DNA from: Onthophagus taurus
Lineage: Eukaryota > Arthropoda > Insecta > Coleoptera > Scarabaeidae
DNA length: 64,000 nt
NCBI RefSeq assembly: GCF_036711975.1
Contig: NC_091970.1
Span: 9,555,501 to 9,619,500, forward strand
Direction of reading: 5' to 3'
Shown here: in pieces, positions 10,433-23,600 of the stretch
Layout of the letters: each line of letters opens with the position of its first letter
Numbering within the stretch: the stretch's first letter is position 1
The notes under the pieces: model-generated
What the model was told of the DNA's origin: nothing
Seen by the model: the letters and a program-made list of their open reading frames with translations, nothing else
The model's database searches: none
Position numbers and translations under genes: made by a program

Positions 10433-11286
10433 TTAACTCCATCTATAATGGGCATAAGCCCTATTAGCTTCACACTGCCTATGTAAATCTTGTTTTTTCT
10501 TCACAACACGCCCTGTGTTATTAGCAGCATCAATAAGTTCGTAAGCTAATTTTTCAGGGAAATGCACCGTTCTCTCCTTTTCATTAGCAGCTTCAATGAG
10601 CCATTTCATCGATAAAAATTGCCCCCTCTTATCAGTTATCGGAACGGGAACTTGGTATCGAACACCACCTCTTTTAATCGGTGTCAATTGTAGAATGGGG
10701 GTGCAATTTTTAATGGCTTCGTAGAAAATCGTTTTTGGCGATAACACGATGTTTTCTTTATCCGTTTCGTTGGCTTTGTGGTACTTTTCGAGTTGGATTC
10801 TTTTTACTTTTTCGAAAGCTTTTCCTACAATATCTCTTGCTAACGATTTTTTCCCTTGTTTCATTACGTAATTTATGAATAAACTAAAAACGTTTGTTTT
10901 ATTTTTAAGTATGTGGGTGTGAATAGAAAATAGTAATACCTTATTTGATGGTCGTAAAAAAGCGAACTAGTTTGGTGGTTTAAAGCGGCTCTCGTTGGAA
11001 TATGAGCTAATTTTTGTAATTCGCCAGTTTCCGCTAGAGAGGTTTGATCTTCTTTGCGAAATACGGGTTTAACAAAGAAGCTTGGGTACTGAGACATTAG
11101 TTTTTGTTGTAAATAAACGCTAAAATTGTTAAAAAAATAATTTTTAGGTTATGTTTTTTTTTTTAATAAATTTAATTCGATTTAAAAGCGAATTTTTGAT
11201 TTTAAATTAATTACGTACCTTATAATTTGGGGATTTCGCTTTAAAATGCCGCATTTTTCGAATAAACTCTTTAAAGCCATCCTCAT
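10433..11286 (-). CDS. mRpS7: Mitochondrial small ribosomal subunit protein uS7m
   Basis: Three exons: 11286-11219, 11119-10940 and 10883-10433. Splice phases match at both joins, giving 232 aa. The protein belongs to the head of the mitochondrial 28S subunit, where uS7 contacts the 3' domain of the small rRNA. Recognisable uS7m signatures are YPSFFVKPVFRKEDQ near the N-terminus, VMKQGKKSLARDIV, ILQLTPIKRGGVRYQVPVP and the very conserved C-terminus LHRQCEANRAYAHYRW. The first exon encodes a basic, hydrophobic leader (MRMALKSLFEK...) fitting a mitochondrial targeting peptide; a second Met two codons in is an alternative start. It is divergent from Mkk4, whose start codon is 319 bp away. Length agrees with animal uS7m (about 220-245 aa). 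Confidence 0.93.
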
Positions 11287-11605
11287 TGCCTTATTTTTAT
11301 TTTTTGATAATTTTAGGTTACGATGATTTTAGATTAAATGTCCATTAGATCTTTTGACAGGAAAGAAACAAGACAAGATAGATGTCGCGGCGATCGTAAA
11401 AATTCTCAAGTTGATTGTGTCTCAAGTTGACGTTTCGTGCGAATTAGCATGTTTACTACTTTATAGTGCATGTTTAAACTTGCGCCTTGGATACGATGAT
11501 AAAAATGCGTAAAATAATAACGCGCCGAAGTCGCATTTAACCGCAACATAAGGCACTTAGGGCCCCATCTTTTACCGACTCTACTAAAACCAATTTCAAG
11601 CCAAA
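11287..11605. promoter_or_regulatory. Shared 5' region between divergent mRpS7 and Mkk4
   Basis: Only 319 bp separate the two start codons, so both 5' UTRs and core promoters must fit here. A bidirectional promoter is inferred. The segment is less AT-rich than its surroundings and holds several CG dinucleotides; no TATA box is placed with confidence. Confidence 0.55.
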
Positions 11606-14600
11606 ATGGCAGAACAGCCTGGAAATACTCCGAATTCAGGTAATAAACGCGATTTTATAAAAATAAGGTGAAGTAGTGATTATTATTTTAATTTAGTACG
11701 ACGTCCACCCGCTAATTTAGGCACTTCCGGTGGTGGGAGGCCGAAAATGATGTTACCAAAGGTTCCTGCTATGAACGATAAAACTAGGTGAGAAAGTAAT
11801 AATTAATTATTTAATTAATTTGAAACACCCAAAACGATTTTTGGTATAATTCAAGAATCATCATGTCGCCTAAAAATCGACATTTTTTTTTTCGATCAAT
11901 GGTAAATTACTCAAGTAACTCGTTACAAATAAAAAAAGTGTAGAACTTACCAAAAAATCACTTTAAAGATTCAACTGAACGCTAGATACTAATTATTGCT
12001 AAAAAAATTTAAATACTATTAGTAAAAGACTAAAAACTACTTGTAAAGAGGAAATACTATTTCAAAAATCTGCTTCTAAAATGATTTCTAGATATTGCAG
12101 AAAAAAATCGCAACTTACTTGGAAAAGACTTCAAAATAATACTTATTGTTTCCAAAGTGCTAAACACTGCTGCTAAAGGCTTCCAAGACCACTTATTGCT
12201 TTCAAAGACTTTAATAATTGCTTGGAAAAGAGATATACTTTCCAAAAAGTTACCCACCACTTCCAGAATGTTAGATACTGCTGGAAGAGACTAATAATTA
12301 ATTTTAAAGAAGAGATATGAAAAGATTACAATCTGCTTGGAGAAGTATTTCCATTAATATTAATGTTAAATATGTCGAGTTTGGGCTCATTTTAAAGGAT
12401 TTTTAATTAAGTTGTCAAATATGTTAAAATTAATAGTTGAAAGTTCGAATTTTCTGTTTTTTTGAGATAAATGCGTCAAATTTGGATTATTTTATGAAGA
12501 TTACGAACTCTATTATATGATAACTAACTTCAAGTTTAAAATGTCAACCTCAATTTTAACATATTTGTAATCTTCATTAAAAATCCTTTAAAATGAGTAC
12601 AAACACGACATATTTATCTTCAATATTAATGAAGTTGTGGTCATTTTCCGGTTGAGAATGTCAACGTCAATTTTGACATATTTGTAATCGTCGTGAAAAA
12701 TCCTTTAAAATGAATCCAAACATGATACGTTTAATTGCAATATTACTCGAGATATAAGCAACTTCCGGTTTGAAATGTCATTTTGACGTATTCTTAATTT
12801 TTATAAAATGTCTTAATATTTGTCACAAAAACAAAAATATAAACAAAAAAAATGAAAAATTAAGGTTGGTATTAATATTTAAAAATTAAATTGTTGCTAA
12901 CTTCGGGTTTAATGTTTTTTATTTTAACTTTTTTGTTTTTTGAGATAACTGCGTCATCTTTGGACTCATTTTAAAGGTTTTTTAATGAAGATGACAAATA
13001 TGTCAAAATTGACGTTGACGTTTTAAACCGGAAGTGATTGTATCTCCATTAATATTAAAGTTAAATATGTCGAGTTTGGGCTCATTTTAAAGAATTTTTA
13101 ATTAAGTTGTCAAATATGTCAAAATTAATAGTTGAATGTTCGAATTTTTTGTTTTTTTGAGATAAATGCGTCAAATTTGGATTATTTTATGAAGATTACG
13201 AACTCTATTATATGATAACTAACTTCAAGTTTAAAATGTCCACCTCAATTTTAACATATTTGTAATCTTCATTAAAAATCCTTTAAAATGAGTACAAACA
13301 CGACATATTTATCTTCAATATTAATGAAGTTGTGGTCATTTTCCGGTTGAGAATGTCAACGTCAATTTTGACATATTTGTAATCGTCGTGAAAAATCCTT
13401 TAAAATGAGTCCAAACATGATACGTTTAATTTTAATATTACTCGAGATATAAGCAACTTCCGGTTTGAAATGTCATTTTGACGTATTCTTAATTTTTATA
13501 AAATGTCTTAATATTTGTCACAAAAACAAAAATATAATAAAAAAAAATCAAAAATTAAGGTTGGTATTAATATTTAACAATTAAATTGTTGCTAACTTCG
13601 GGTTTAATGTTTTTTATTTTAACTTTTCTGTTTTTTGAGATAAGTGCGTCATCTTTGGGCTCATTTTAAAGGTTTTTTAATGAAGATGACATATGTCAAA
13701 ATTGGACCGGAAGTGATTGTATCTCCATTAATATTAAAATTGAATACGTCGAGTTTGGGCTCATTTTAAAGTATTTTTAATTAAGTTGTCAAATATGTTA
13801 AAATTAATAGTTGAAAGTTCGAATTTTTTGTTTTTTTGAGATAAATGCGTCAAATTTGGATTATTTTATGAAGATTACGAACTCTATTATATGATAACTA
13901 ACTTCAGGTTTAAAATGTCAACCTCAATTTTAACATATTTGTAATCTTCATTAAAAATCCTTTAAAATGAGTACAAACACGACATATTTATCTTCAATAT
14001 TAATGAAGTTATGGTCATCTTCCGGTTGACAATGTCAACGTCAATTTTGACATATTTGTAATCGTCGTGAAAAATCCTTTAAAATGAGTCCAAACATGAT
14101 ACCTTTAATTCCAATATTACTCGAGAAATAAACAACTTCCGGTTTGAAATGTCATTTTGACGTATTCTTAATTTTTATAAAATGTCTTAATATTTGTCGT
14201 AAAAACAAAAATATAATTAAAAAAAAATGAAAAATTAAGGTTGGTATTAATATTTAAAAATTAAATTGCTCTCTTCATTGTTGCTAACTTCGGGTTTAAT
14301 GTTTTTTATTTTAACTTTTTTGTTTTTTGAGATAAGTACGTCATCTTTGGACTCATTTTAAAGGTTTTTTAATGAAGATGACAAATATGTCAAAATTGAC
14401 GTTGACGTTTTAAACCGGAAGTGATTGTATCTCCATTAATATTAAAGTTAAATATGTCGAGTTTGGGCTCATTTTAAAGGATTTTTTATGAAATTGATAA
14501 ATATATCGAAATTAAAAGTTGACAATTCAAACTTTTTGGTTTTTTGAGTTAAATGCGTCAACTTGGACAGGCGGAATACTGCTTCCAAGACTACTTATTG

Positions 14601-17600
14601 CTTTCAAAGACTTTAATAATTGTTTGGAAAAAAGATATGCTTTCCAAAAGGCTACCTACTGCTTCCAGAATGTTAGATACTGCTGGAAACGACTAATAAC
14701 TGCTTCCAAAATGCTATATACTGGTGGAAAAGATTACAATCTGCTTGGAGAAGACTAGATAGTGTTAACAAACAGATTGGAAAGACTAGATACTGTTCTA
14801 TAAGACTACTTACTGCGTTCAGAGAGCTATTTATTGAAACTATTCTTCTGTTGAGTGATATCTTTCTGTGTCCTTTCCATTACAGATTTAAAAATTGTTG
14901 CTACAACACTCGAATCTTTGTCACCCAGATGCGACATATCTTTTTAGACGTATTTCAGAATTTTGTGTAGAAATTCCACTTTGAGTTAAGTTAATTAATA
15001 TTTAACCATAGGATACTTAGTTCTAGTTTTGTACTAGAACTAACACAAGACCCGAATGTTTCTAGTTTTAGATCTAATGTTAGTTTATTATGCGCTAGTT
15101 AGCATAAGATATCACTATGTTGCATATTCTTATGTTTAGCCACATGTCTCTAAAGATGGCTAAACCCGAATTATTGTAGTTCTAGATCTTGTAGTAGTTC
15201 TAATTTTACTCTATCACTAGAACTAACACAGAGTCTATCTAACGACAGGTAGTCTTTATGGGTGTTTCATTCGAAAATATACATATGTTGTAATAATAAT
15301 AATAATAATATTTATTGAATAAGCATGCATAATACATTATTCTCGTTAATACAATACAAAAGAAAAAAAAATATTTATATTACATAATGAATCAAATAAA
15401 TAACATTCTCTTCATAGTAATTTTAAATTGACTGTTATTTAATGATCTTATTTGGGATGGTATCAAGTTGTATAACTTTATGCCAACATATTTGAAAGAA
15501 TTCTGGGATTTTTCTATCCTATGGTATAGAACCTGAATATCATTTCTGTGTCTGGTATGGTAGTCATGTATATCTGCATTTCGTGTATATAAGTAGGTGT
15601 TTCTGCGTATGAATATGAGTCAAGCAGGTAATTTTTTGAAAATTGTTCTACAGCTTTCTTGATTGTTTAATTCCTTTAAAATCCTTACCGCTTTTTTCTG
15701 CAGTTTAAAGATATCGATTATTTGACTAGATACCTCCCAAACTTCAATTCCAATGTTGCCATACTGTGGAAGTAGGCGTAGTAAACGACTTTAGCTATAT
15801 CTGATGATAAATTCTTGGTCGAACTTGCTAGTTTCTTTTTTAGTTCATTAATATGCTCTGTCCAGGTTAAAGTTTCTGGCAACGTTAATTTTTGTTTAAA
15901 AGGTCAGCACCTTGGTTTTTTCCTCATAGTTTAATGTTTCTGAAGTTTCTGAAATTTCCGCCATAATTTATAAAGGACGTATCATCATCCGATTGAATGT
16001 TGCCAGACAAATCATTAATGTATAACAGAAACAATATTGGTCCCAATACTGATCCCTGCGGTACACCAGCCTTGACACAATTCCATTTTGATATTTTGCG
16101 CTTCCAATGAACTTGTTGGTACATTACATTACATTACATAGAATACATATCGGGTAGGCGGACCAACCAACCTTGCACCGCGACCCTAAGGATCTATTGT
16201 ACCCCGATAGATATCGTTATCAAATTTCACCGTGCAGTCCAATGCTCTTAACGAACATTAATACCTTGCTCGGCGAAAGGTCATTCAGATCTTTTGAGGA
16301 GATAAACTGCGACCCAAAAATCGAGAATCTGATACGGTTAACGGCAGGGCAGTGGCATAAAACATGCTCAACCGTCTCTGCTTCCTCCGCACATAGTCGG
16401 CATTCAACATCGTCGGCTAAACCCAACAACTTGAGGTGTGCTTTTAATCGGCAGTGCCCATTAGAACTTTTATGCTACTACGGGCAAGTCCTAAAATATT
16501 CCCGGGTCTCATTCCAGGAGAACTGGTCCACAGTAGGCGAAGTCTCTCTTCAGCCCACAGTCCAATCCTATATTTGGCCATCGCAAGTGATTCACCAACT
16601 GCTGGTTCCGGTCCCACAAACGCTTCAGCGCTGCCATCTCGTGCTAGCTTATCTGCCGCTTCATTGCCAGCAACCCCAGAGTGACCCGGGACCCAGATCA
16701 GAGAGACTCTGTTATCACAACTCAGTGTGTTTAATGTTCTCTTACAATCATTAACCAGAGCCGACACCGTTTTCACGGCTTGTAGCGACTGTCTGAGACA
16801 TTTAGAGGAATTAGATGATTTTTTAGATGTCGTTCCTTTAAACACAAGGCAAGCAATGTGGTGCTCCTGCGCATAGCACACAGGCTGTCCAAAAATTTCT
16901 GAGGGAACGTTTTCCGGGACGGTGGATTGGACAAGGAGTAGATTCGCTGATAAGTTGGCCCCCCCGATCGCCGGATCTTACACCTGTAGATTTTTATTTA
17001 TGGGGACGCGTTAAATCGCTAATTTACTGCGTTGAAATAACTTCAGTTGATCAACTGAGGTTTCGAATTGTTGATTCATTTGATCAACTTCGAACTGAGA
17101 TCAATGTTCTCCGCAGAGTGCGCTTTAATTTAAGACGGCGATATCAGGTGTGCATCTGCTTTAGTATTTTTTTGTTCTTTTTTATTTATTACTATTTGTT
17201 TATAATTTTATTGTTCTTGTTAATATTTTTGTTATCTTCTTGTTTGTTGTTACCGTGAAAATTAAATTTATTGTTTTGAAAATTACATTCTTTTATTCAA
17301 CTAAAATAAACTAACATTGGATTTAACTAAGTCTGCACTTAGAAATGTATGCAAATAATGGTTATTAGCTCAGTTCGTTTTTCAATTGTCATCGCCAACT
17401 CAGATCTTGCGGAATATGTTTCCTTTTTTTGTTTGTTACGATTGAAATCAATGCTTAACATTTTCGCGTATAACTCGAAAACGGTCAATGTTACCAAAAT
17501 TTTCAAAGAGTGATAAAAGTTTCTAAAATAAATTTTTTATTAAAAAGTACAAAAATAAATGTAGGGTTACGAGCGAACAAAAAAGTTCTGAGCAAACAAA

Positions 17601-20600
17601 TTTTAGGGACAGCCTGTATAGCATGGTTGTCGCCGCCCAATCAAAGTGAAAATTAGTTTAACGATTTTGCTTGATATTTGTTTACCCTGTACTAAATTTC
17701 AACGCTTTATCATAAATGGTATTGAAAATATTTAGAAAAATGTGTTAAAATTTCTGAACTTTGATGGCCCATATCTTGGCCATTTGAAGACTTTTATAAT
17801 AATTTTCTTTCACGAATCGTCATCATTTTTGCTCTTGTATATGAGGTTAATTTTATGCCCTGAGTCACCGGAACACCTGTATATGCGTGGAAGGTTCACA
17901 CACAGGCAATTTTGAATTTGAAGGTTAGGTTATTGACAGTTCGACAGTTTCGCGTCATTGTTGTAAATTTTGTTTAAACCCTTTTGCGTCTTCAATTAAT
18001 ACACTCATAACTTCAACGTTAATTTGTATGTTTAGTTTTGACGATAACAAACGAAAATAAATACAATAATAAGTAAATAAATAAATAAATAATAATTATT
18101 AATTTAAATTTACCGCCAAAATATCTAGTGATATTTTCTGGTGATTTTTCCTAGTGTAAATCTGAGTTTCGCGTTTACTCCTCCTGGTTTAAAAACAGAG
18201 TATAGTTGTCAATGTGACAATTTTTGTCTATGGATGTTTGAACACGCTCTTAGCATCGAATAAAAGGCCCACTGAGCAATTTCTCTTATTTTGGGAGGTG
18301 TACATGAAACATTTTTTCAGGTTAATACATTTTGTGTTTTGACAGTTTCTAATTGTCAATTCAAATTTCGGTTGTTACCAACTGCTGCATACCTATTTCC
18401 CTACATTGTCAAAATTTATTTTATTTTTGTTAAAAAAAAAGGATAAAAACACGAATTACAAAAAATTGCATAAAAAACACGTTTTATAAGACTTAAAGCA
18501 CTCATTCATTATACTATTTATTTTTAACCTGTTTTTTGGGTCATTTCACAATGATTAAAAAGAAAGAAATAGTCGACTTGATGATTCTTGAATTTTTCCC
18601 GATTTTTGATTAATTTATCGTTAGAATCATATCTTGTTGTTAATTTTTTCACAGATTCGTGCAAAATGACAGACAAAAATTGAGGTAATAGCCCCGTTTT
18701 AAAAAGAAATTCACCTTTTTTGTGTGTATCGTATCGATATTTATTTAGTGTAGCTGTTTTTATCCCTTTTTGTGCACGTTTTTGCAGCTTTTTATCTAAA
18801 TTGTTTTCTCTAATGTATATATTTTTTAATACTACGAAATTATAATTTCCAGAGAAAATACGCGATTTAGAATGTGTCAATCCATGCAATCGACGGGTAA
18901 ATTAAAAATCAACGAAACCGAATATGAATTTACTTCGGATGATCTTCGAGATCACGGCGAAATAGGAAGAGGCGGATTTGGAACGGTTAATAAAATGTTA
19001 CACGAAAGAACGAATACGATTTTAGCGGTTAAACGAATTCGATCTACGGTTGACGAAAAGGAGCAAAAACAATTGTTAATGGACTTGGAAGTTGTGATGC
19101 AAAGCAACTCTTGTCCGTACATAGTACAATTTTATGGGGCGCTTTTTAAGGAGGGTGATTGTTGGATTTGTATGGAATTAATGGACACGTCGTTGGATAA
19201 ATTTTACAAATTCATTTGCGAACGATTAAACCATAAAATACCGGAGCCGATTTTGGGGAAAATCACCGTTGCTACCGTCAAAGCATTGAGTTACTTAAAA
19301 GATAAATTAAGGATAATTCATCGAGACGTTAAACCGAGTAATATTTTATTAGATCGAAGGGGTAATATTAAATTATGTGATTTTGGTATTTCCGGACAAT
19401 TAGTTGATTCAATCGCGCGAACTAAAGATGCGGGATGTCGACCTTACATGGCTGTAAGTCATTAATAATTTATTATAATTTATTACTTTTGTAACAAAAC
19501 AATACGATTTCCCCCTCCACTCATTCTCAGCAGAAAATTTCATACAAAAGTCGTTCTAAATTAAATTCTAAAACGATTTTCTCAATAAAAATATACAGTG
19601 TGTCCCCGGATTGTGTCCCCGTAAGGTATAATTGACGATAAATTTTTGAATTCAAATTCCATCTTTTGCAATTAAAGTCTGGATGTCATAAAACGAAATA
19701 TAACCAAGTTTTACGTCAAATGTCGTACGTCAAGTTTTGAGTACTGTTGGGTTGGTAGTATTGAAAACGGTGCACATTGCGCACATGACGAAGCGGGTGT
19801 CATGTCGAAGACGCGAGTTAACGGTCATGGCATGTAAAGATTTAATCGTTTATACTTGAATATATTAAAATACAGCAGAAACTAAAAAGTGGATTTATTC
19901 CCCGAAACAAAGTTTGTTAACTGTTGTAGGTAAACTGGTCTTTCTAAGCAATGTACGACAAAAGTTGATGAAGATAAAATGTTTGTTATGTTAAATTATA
20001 GCGATATGCCGAATTTTATTAATTTAGGATATAAAAGCAAAATGCAGATTTTTAAATCATAAGATTAACAAAACATTTTCGAACTAAACTAAATTAACAT
20101 AAAAGCTTATTCAATGATACCAACATTAACATAATTCAGCCCTTTTGCGACATTGTTTATAACTTCCGTTATAAACATAACGGAAGGATAATTTATAATT
20201 CCGTTAATATGGTCCAACGGAATTTCTCTAATAACTGTTTTAATTTTTGTTTTAAACGGTCTAAATTGTTATTAAAATTTTCAGTGTACAGGGTGGTTCA
20301 AATTCGATGTCCGAATAGCCTAACTCGGAAACTATAAGAGTTAGAAAAAAAGTAGCTTCCATGTCATGATCTCATTTTTCGAGAAACTGCTAATGTCGAA
20401 AACCCCATAACGCTGTCGTCTTTTGTTTGTCCCCTAGAGACCAAAATTGAAAATATCGTAAAACCAGCAAGTGCAATTATCTTCGTCATTATTCTAGGTG
20501 GAGTATTATAACTAAGACATTATATGGACACTTTTTTACAGAGAATTTGATGATGTAGACAAAAAAATTTTTTCGGTTTTAGATTTTGAGATATCATGAC

Positions 20601-23600
20601 AATTTTCATTTTTTTAAATGGAAACAACCACTGATTATTCGCTTATTATATTCTTTATTTTTTTCTAATTACAAAAATATAGGGTTCGAAAGGTCTATTT
20701 CTTATTGTTTTAGAATAAAGCTAAAAACAAACTTTTTTTATAAAATTTCCATCTAGTGTCGTCGACGAAATTAAATTTACAGTTTCCTGTAAATCACGGT
20801 ACTATAACTAAAAATTATTCTACTAAAAATTTACTTTATTTTCTAATATGTAACATTCTAACATGTTAAACTTTTCGTAATCCATCTTAAAAAACAAGAT
20901 TTTTAAAATGACACTTTAGAAAATTTTTGAATACAAACAAATGTTGCTATGTTTATTTGAATTCAAATAAAACGTATGGCGCCATCTAACAATAATTTAT
21001 TAAGTCATTTAAGAATAATATTAAATATTAATAAAAAATGTGAAATAATGCAATCTATTCCAACTATTGTATAATAACATATATAAATTAAATAGTTCAA
21101 CAAATATATTTGTTTCAAATATCAGAAATATGTTTTTTTTATTTTTAATTATAGTACCGTAATTTACAGGAAACTGTAAATTTAATTTCTTGGAAGACAC
21201 TAAAAGAAAAGTTAATTTTTTGCTTTATTCTAAAACAATAACAAATAGACCTGTTAAACCCTATATTTTTGTAATCAGAAAAAAATAACGAATTTATTAA
21301 GCGAATAATCAGTGGTTGTTTCCATTTAAAAAAACGAACATTGTGATAATATCTCAAAATCTAAAACCGAAAAAATTTTTTTGAATACGTCATCAAATTC
21401 TCTGTAAAAAAGTGTCCATATAATGTCTTAGTTATAATACTCCAGCTATAATAATAACCAAGATAATTGCGCTTGCTTGTTTTACGATATTTTCAATTTT
21501 AGCCTCTAGCGGAAAAACAAAAGACGATAGCGCTATGAGGTTTTCGGCATTAGCAGTTTCTCGAAAAACGAGATCATGACATGTAAGCTACTTTTTTTCT
21601 AACTCTTATAGTTTCCGAGTTAGCCTATTCGGACATCGAATTTGAACCATCCTGTACACTTTTTGTTTTACATAACCCCAAAAATAAAAATCCATAATAG
21701 ATAAATGCGGACTTCTTGGCGGCCATGGTTGCGGACCATATCTAACAATCCATTTTTTTCTACCAAATAACGTATTTAAATAATTTCTAATTAAAATGGT
21801 GGAATGTGGGCCGCAACCATATCTTGTTGGAAATATAATTTATTGCGTTTTTCTAAATCCACGCCGTGAAGATAATTAAATAAACAATTTTCAAGTATTT
21901 CCAAATATCAAAAAACAGCACACCACACATTCACTTTCTGGGAATACTGGTGTTTACAAGCTATGCGATAATGTGGATTAGTCTTTGACCAGAATCAATA
22001 ATTTTGTGATGTAACCACTCCATTAGTGGTGAACGATGCTTCGTCCGAAAATATTGTGTTTTTTAAAAAAGTTCTGTCTTTCAAAATTTTGTACCCAAGC
22101 CACAAACAATAATCTAAACGTTTTGCTTCATGACCTAATTCGATTGTGTGGATAGTTTTGGTTTATACGGCAATATCTTATTTTCTCGATAAATTCTTTG
22201 TAAATGGGATTTACTTATACCGACATGAACTGCCCTTTTTCTTAACGACACCTTACCGTAATCCATTGCGTTTGTTACTGCAACAATCCACGCCGCATCA
22301 TGTTCATCTAAAAGCTTTTTTTCCTTCCTTTTATTTTTCACATTGCCCGTTTCCGTAAATTTTTTAATAACTCTCTTAATTGTTTTTTTATCTACTAAAA
22401 ATCCAAATTTTTCCTCAAATTGCCTTAAAACTGCATTGTAACTAATGTTCCCCAGTCCATAGCACTGCACTATAAATATTTTATGTTGTAATGCAAACAT
22501 GATCAATTAATATTTGACAATAGGTTAAAGCTAAGCTATCAAATGATAATTGTTAGTTCACTCAGATCTCTCTGTCTTTATTGTAAAACGAAATATTAAA
22601 AACAATTTTCAAGAACAAACTCATTTTTTCTTTTATATGCAAAATTAATAAAATTATCGGCATATCGCTATAATTTAACATAACAAACATTTTATCTTAA
22701 TCAACTTTTGTGGTACATTGCTCAGAAACACCACTTTACCTGCACTGGTTAACAAACTTCTTGCGTTAACTTTGGTACTTTGAGGACATTTGACGTAAAA
22801 CTTGGTTATATTTCGTTTTATGACATCCAGACTTTAATTGCAAAAGATGGAATTTGAATTCAAAAATTTATCGTCAATTATACCTTACGGGGACACAATC
22901 CGGGGACACACTGTATATATAAAAATTTTTTTGAGGTTATGTTCTTAATTATTGATCAAATCAAAAAATTTTATTAACAATATTTGTTTAGAATTACTTC
23001 AGGAACAGTGTTTGTTAATACAATTTTTTGCTAACTTGAAATTTTAATTTCCCTCTGAATAGTATGCTATCAAAATTAATTATCTCAATAATTATGGTTT
23101 CTATCAAAAAATGTTTTAAATAAAATTTGTTTCAATTTCGATTTTCAATCAATTATCTTAATAAAAAAATTTTACATTTCTATTAATTAAGCATCCAGCT
23201 ATAATTATATATAAAAACGGAAAAATTATTATTTTGGGGTTATCTCCTTAATTATTGATTAAATCAAAAAATTTTGTTAACAATGTTTGTTAAGAATTGC
23301 TTCAGGAACAGTGTTTGTTAAAACAATTTTTTGCTAACTTGAAATTTTAATTTCCCTCTGAATAGTATGCTATCAAAATTAATTATCTCAATAATTATGG
23401 TTTCTATCAAAAAATGTTTTAAATAAAATTTGTTTCAATTTCGATTTTCAATCAATTATCTTAATAAAAAAATTTTACATTTCTATTAATTAAGCATCCA
23501 GCTATAATTATATATAAAAACGGAAAAATTATTATTTTGGGGTTATCTCCTTAATTATTGATTAAATCAAAAAATTTTGTTAACAATGTTTGTTAAGAAT

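Larger units (their letters stand above)
19596..22913 (-). mobile_element. Tc1/mariner (DD41D-like) element with a long TIR, degenerate
   Basis: CAGTGTGTCCCCGGATTGTG at 19596 is mirrored by its inverse ending at 22913. Inverted similarity continues for more than 150 bp (past GACATCCAGACTTTAATTGC). TA flanks both ends. The decayed transposase is on the minus strand and the element is split by a palindromic insertion at 20289-21654. Without the insertion it would be about 1.95 kb. Confidence 0.85.

Noticed and set aside
16173-16754. 193-aa plus-strand open frame
   Set aside because: Antisense shadow of the RNase H LINE fragment, whose minus-strand frames carry real motifs.
18524-18889. 121-aa minus-strand open frame before and over Mkk4 exon 3
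   Set aside because: Overlaps a conserved coding exon in antisense, Lys/Asn-rich composition from AT bias, no motif, no splice or promoter support.
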